From the NCBI RefSeq assembly GCF_001295845.1, contig NZ_LJIC01000046.1, positions 20,670 to 84,669 on the forward strand: DNA of 64,000 nt, in the 5' to 3' direction. This DNA is from Rhodopseudomonas sp. AAP120 (GTDB taxonomy: Bacteria > Pseudomonadota > Alphaproteobacteria > Rhizobiales > Xanthobacteraceae). Positions within the stretch are counted from its first letter, which is position 1. Each line of letters opens with the position of its first letter. A program made the translations under genes and the position numbers. The notes beneath the pieces were generated by a model. It did not search any database. It saw only the letters and a program-made list of their open reading frames with translations, and had not been told where the DNA came from. Of the stretch, positions 61,214-64,000 are shown piece after piece.

Positions 61214-61989
61214 ACGCATTTCGGGACGTCCGCATCCTCCCGGTTGTACTGGTTGCGATCCTCGGCCTTGCCGTGCTGAAGATCGCCGGCCTGCTGCTCG
61301 ATGGCGGCTACGTGTTCGACTACGATCCGAACACGAGCAAGCCGTCCTGGGCGCAGGCCAACCTGAACTATCCGGGCGGCGCCACCACCAAGGCGGCAGC
61401 GGATCCCGATCTGAATTCCGACATCACCGGCTCGGTCCAGGCGCCGCCGAAAAAGGAAGAGCCGAAGCCGGCCGTGGCAGCGCCCGAGGAGACCAAGCCT
61501 CCGGAAGAGCAGCCGCCTGCCATCTCGCCGTCCGAGCGCGCCATCCTGGAGCGCCTGCAGGCACGCCGGCAGGAGCTCGATGCCCGCGCACGCGAGGTGG
61601 AGATCCGCGAGAGCCTGTTGAAGGCCGCGGAAAAGCGCATCGAATCCCGGGTCGAGGAGATGAAGGCGACCGAGGGCCAGATCGGCAAGGCCAACGAACA
61701 GAAGAGCGAGGCCGACGCCGCACGCTTCAAGGGCATCATCACGATGTACGAGTCGATGAAGCCCAAGGATGCCGCGAAGATCTTCGACCGGCTTGAAATG
61801 CCGGTGCTGATCGAGATAGCTTCCCAGATCGCACCGCGCAAAATGTCCGATATTCTGGGCCTGATGACGCCGGAAGCTGCCGAGAAGCTCACCGTCGAGC
61901 TCGCGCGCCGCGCCAGCGGCAAAGGCGCGGCGACAGCCTCCGCTGCTGCGCTCCCGAAAATTGAGGGACGGCCGGTTCCTGCGCGGTAA
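61210..61989 (+). CDS. motE: MotE-family flagellar protein
   Basis: 259 aa. N-terminal membrane anchor (ILPVVLVAILGLAVLKIAGLLL), a Pro/Lys-rich linker (PPKKEEPKPAVAAPEETKPPEEQPPA), a coiled coil (ERLQARRQELDARAREVEIRESLLKAAEKRIE), and the C-terminal MgtE_N-like domain with MKPKDAAKIFDRLEMPVLIEIASQIAPRKMSDILGLMTPEAAEKL. In Sinorhizobium MotE is a periplasmic chaperone for MotC. Start overlaps the previous stop (ATGA). Confidence 0.85.
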   Translation: MNAFRDVRILPVVLVAILGLAVLKIAGLLLDGGYVFDYDPNTSKPSWAQANLNYPGGATTKAAADPDLNSDITGSVQAPPKKEEPKPAVAAPEETKPPEEQPPAISPSERAILERLQARRQELDARAREVEIRESLLKAAEKRIESRVEEMKATEGQIGKANEQKSEADAARFKGIITMYESMKPKDAAKIFDRLEMPVLIEIASQIAPRKMSDILGLMTPEAAEKLTVELARRASGKGAATASAAALPKIEGRPVPAR

Positions 61990-62040
61990 CTAATTACTCT
62001 TACTACAAGAACGAGGCGGGTGGTACGTCGCGCGGTCTGA

Positions 62041-62370
62041 TCAGTCGCAGATCCGCGTCAGCACGGCCTTGAAGCCGAGCGCGGGAGCCTCGGCTGCGAC
62101 GCCTTCGACTTGAGCAAAGTCGCCGATCGAGGAGCCGTGAAACTCGACTCGGACTTCGTCGACACCAAACACCGACGCGATGTTCGGATCGTTGGTGTGG
62201 CGGCGGCTGCTGATCTTGCCGCGGATTTTGCCGCCGTCCTGTTCGTAGGTGCCGATGTAGGCGAACGCGGAGCTGCCACCGCGCAGTTTGCCGTCCTCGG
62301 CGAAAACCACGCCGACGGCTTTGCGCCGCGGCGTTTCAAACTCAACTTTATACAATCCCTTCAACAGCAT
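62041..62370 (-). CDS. GrlR-like regulatory protein
   Basis: 109 aa from the ATG at 62370 (MLLKGLYKVEFETP). The pattern LYKVEFETPRRKAVGVVFAEDGKLRGGSSAFAYIGTYEQDGGKIRG matches the small beta-barrel GrlR family, named for the negative regulator of the LEE type III secretion system, where the conserved GxxGV...GGDS...Y.G.Y segments recur. Relatives in rhizobia have no known role. It is convergent with motE and next to a CtrA-type box. No partner GrlA-like gene is in the window. Confidence 0.65.
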   Translation of the reverse strand: MLLKGLYKVEFETPRRKAVGVVFAEDGKLRGGSSAFAYIGTYEQDGGKIRGKISSRRHTNDPNIASVFGVDEVRVEFHGSSIGDFAQVEGVAAEAPALGFKAVLTRICD

Positions 62371-62717
62371 GACTAAAGCGGTCCCCAATTGAACGGCTGG
62401 TCGGAAGTCGCGCCTGTGCGGGTGCGGATATTGATGTGGGAAGAAAAGGAGGAGGTCCGCGCGAGGTCATACTACAAAAAACAGGATTAGCCGACCTATT
62501 TGAATCAAACTCGATGCAACCCAGCTGCCCGCCGGATTGTCGCACGGCTTTGATATCAACGGGTTCGGGCGATGGTTAAACCAACGTTAACGGCTTTCAT
62601 GATGAAGTAACGTGGAATTGCCTGCGCGGCGTGCCGCGCGGGACGCGATGCGTCGGATAACGCGAAAGGGCGGCTTGGGTTCGTCCGTCAAACAGGGTCG
62701 TTGACCGGAAGAAACCG
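62371..62717. promoter_or_regulatory. Intergenic region before the last gene (347 bases)
   Basis: No gene seen between the divergent GrlR-like gene and the secreted protein gene. It contains the CtrA-type box at 62576-62590 (separate entry) and an A-rich patch near 62472 on the GrlR side. Confidence 0.55.
62576..62590 (+). promoter_or_regulatory. CtrA box upstream of the last gene
   Basis: TTAA-ACCAACG-TTAA, an exact match to TTAA-N7-TTAA, 128 bases before the ATG at 62718. Confidence 0.7.
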
Positions 62718-64000
62718 ATGGCGCGGATGGCTGCCGTTGCAAACTGGTCGCAGGTGCTCTGCTGGCGCCTCGCACGAGTCTGCCTGACGTTGGCGCTCTG
62801 TCTCGGCGTGGTGCTGGCGGCGCACCCGGCCGCCGCGCAGGTGGTCCGCGGCGAGGCGAGCTTCGAGGCGACCGACGGCTATGGTCGGCTGTTGTTCAAA
62901 CTCGCCGAGGACGTCGACTCCGACGTTGTGATGGCCGGACTGATCGTGGTGATCAGGTTCAAACGGCCGGTCGATATCCCGATCGACAAGTTGACCGACT
63001 CCGCGCGCGATTACATCGGTTCGGCCCGGCTCGATCCGGATGGCTATGCGGTCCGTCTGGCGCTGCTGCGCAAGTTCACCGTCAACCCGATGGTCGCCGG
63101 GGAGCGGCTCTATATCGACTTCCTGCCGGACAATTGGGTTGGCGCCCCGCCGAGCCTGCCGCAGGACGTGGTCAAGGCGCTGGCCGAACGCGCCCGGGCG
63201 GCGGAGCGTGCGCTGCGCGCCCAGCAGGCCAAGGCCGAGGTCAAGAAGCGGCCGCCGATCCGTGTTCGCGCCTCGATGCAACCGACCTTCGTGCGCTACG
63301 TGTTCGAAGTGCCCCCGGGCGTGCAGGTGTCGTCGACGCTGACGGAGAAGAAGCTCACGGTGCAGTTCAACACCGGGCTCAACTTCGATCTCGCCGATGC
63401 GCAGCTTGCCGGCGCGCCGAATGTCGGCGCGATCAGCCAGAAGATCGACGGCAACGGCTCGAGCGTCGACTTCACGTTGATCGGCGGCGCCGATGTGCGC
63501 TCGTTCCGCGAAGACAAGAACTTCATCGTCGACGTCAGCTTCCAGCCGCAGGAGAGCGAGCCGCCGAAGAAGAACGGCGCCGCGCTGGTGCTGCCGGAGA
63601 TCGCCAAGATCGAAGCGGCCATGCCGGAAGCGAAGGCCGAGACCGCCAAACCGGATTCTGGCAAACCTGAGGCGAAGCCCGAGGTCGCAAAACCAGAGAC
63701 CAGACCGGCGGTCGTCCCTGACCCGAAGGCCGGGGCGAAGGCCGAAGTCAGGCCAGAGCCGAAGCCGGATGCAAAGTCTGCCGCGAAGCCGGCCGCGCCA
63801 TCGCCGGCCGCGCCCCCCGTCGCAGCTCCCAAACCGGCGGCGCCGGCTTCGCCCGCTGGGCCATCGGCCCGACTCGGCGACAAGCCTGTCGTTGCAGGCG
63901 CGCCGCCGACGATTGCCGCCGGACCGGTCGTCGCTGCGGCGGGGCCTGCGGCTGCGGCGATGGTGGCGGCAGCGGCCGCGCCCGTTGCCGCCGACAAGCC
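62718..64000 (+). CDS. Secreted protein with Ala/Pro/Lys-rich linker, incomplete at window end
   Basis: At least 427 codons; the C-terminus lies outside. From the ATG at 62718: a signal peptide (VCLTLALCLGVVLAAHPAAAQ), a beta-rich segment (VVRGEASFEATDGYGRLLFKLAEDVDSDVVMAGLIVVIRFKRPVDI), a second beta segment (IRVRASMQPTFVRYVFEVPPGVQVSSTLTEKKLTVQFNTGLNFDLADA), then from about residue 290 a low-complexity stretch of PEAK/KPEA/PAAP repeats. Behind the fliL-motE unit, alphaproteobacteria often have a large TPR protein with such an N-terminus, so TPRs may follow, but none are visible here. Probably envelope-associated and motility-linked. Confidence 0.75.
   Translation, partial: MARMAAVANWSQVLCWRLARVCLTLALCLGVVLAAHPAAAQVVRGEASFEATDGYGRLLFKLAEDVDSDVVMAGLIVVIRFKRPVDIPIDKLTDSARDYIGSARLDPDGYAVRLALLRKFTVNPMVAGERLYIDFLPDNWVGAPPSLPQDVVKALAERARAAERALRAQQAKAEVKKRPPIRVRASMQPTFVRYVFEVPPGVQVSSTLTEKKLTVQFNTGLNFDLADAQLAGAPNVGAISQKIDGNGSSVDFTLIGGADVRSFREDKNFIVDVSFQPQESEPPKKNGAALVLPEIAKIEAAMPEAKAETAKPDSGKPEAKPEVAKPETRPAVVPDPKAGAKAEVRPEPKPDAKSAAKPAAPSPAAPPVAAPKPAAPASPAGPSARLGDKPVVAGAPPTIAAGPVVAAAGPAAAAMVAAAAAPVAADK

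Noticed and set aside
1..64000. tRNA, rRNA, CRISPR arrays, insertion sequences or prophage
   Set aside because: No cloverleaf-like sequence, rRNA segment, transposase or integrase was recognised by reading; a tRNAscan/ISfinder run would be needed to be certain.

Overview
The window is a GC-rich alphaproteobacterial chromosome segment. Gene content points to the Bradyrhizobium/Rhodopseudomonas group, most like Rhodopseudomonas palustris: a Caulobacter-type flagellar regulatory set (FlbT, FlaF, FlbY, FliX), CtrA-type TTAA-N7-TTAA boxes, sigma-54 promoters, DUF3551 and palindromic intergenic repeats of the kind common in that group. The assignment rests on reading alone; no database search was run.

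Layout. 1-6740: housekeeping and metabolic genes (YcjX/YcjF pair, hemolysin III family, SDR, universal stress protein, SixA phosphatase, FAD oxidoreductase, exported MsrB). 6764-8148: a visibly AT-richer two-gene insert, a putative PD-(D/E)XK-like protein plus a HEPN-like protein (R-X4-H). It is flanked by intact msrB on one side and a broken second msrB 3' end (8209-8337) on the other. 8511-14816: membrane glycosyltransferase, small protein and a 1467-residue double hybrid histidine kinase. 14881-20330: sigma-54 promoter and flgE-flgK-flgL. 20381-22668: LysR regulator divergent from an MFS transporter.

23028-44538 is the most interesting block. Two very large paralogous flagellins (888 and 885 aa) with hook-IN repeats bracket about 16 kb of sugar-nucleotide genes: FkbM and class I methyltransferases, a SIS isomerase, two epimerase/dehydratases, a ThDP E1 alpha/beta pair, a zinc alcohol dehydrogenase, a reversed HldE-like fusion, a nucleotidyltransferase, an SDR and an acetolactate-synthase-like ThDP enzyme. 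A TPR O-GlcNAc-transferase-like protein (GT41) follows. I read this as a flagellin glycosylation island that makes an unusual, perhaps branched or carbon-extended, heptose-like sugar and puts it on Ser/Thr of the flagellins. flbT, flaF, a FlaG-like gene, flbY, flgJ-like, flgI and fliX follow, then dksA.

49626-55158 holds a DUF3551 protein and a TetR-controlled RND efflux pair that seems to interrupt the flagellar cluster. 55291-61989 resumes it with flgH, flgA, flgG and flgF (reverse) and fliL, fliM, a DUF6468 protein and motE (forward). The end holds a GrlR-like gene and a secreted protein with a long Ala/Pro/Lys-rich linker, which runs off the window and has a perfect CtrA-type box upstream. 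Hook, rod, ring, filament and C-ring genes are present; the export apparatus and most of the MS ring and stator are not in this window.
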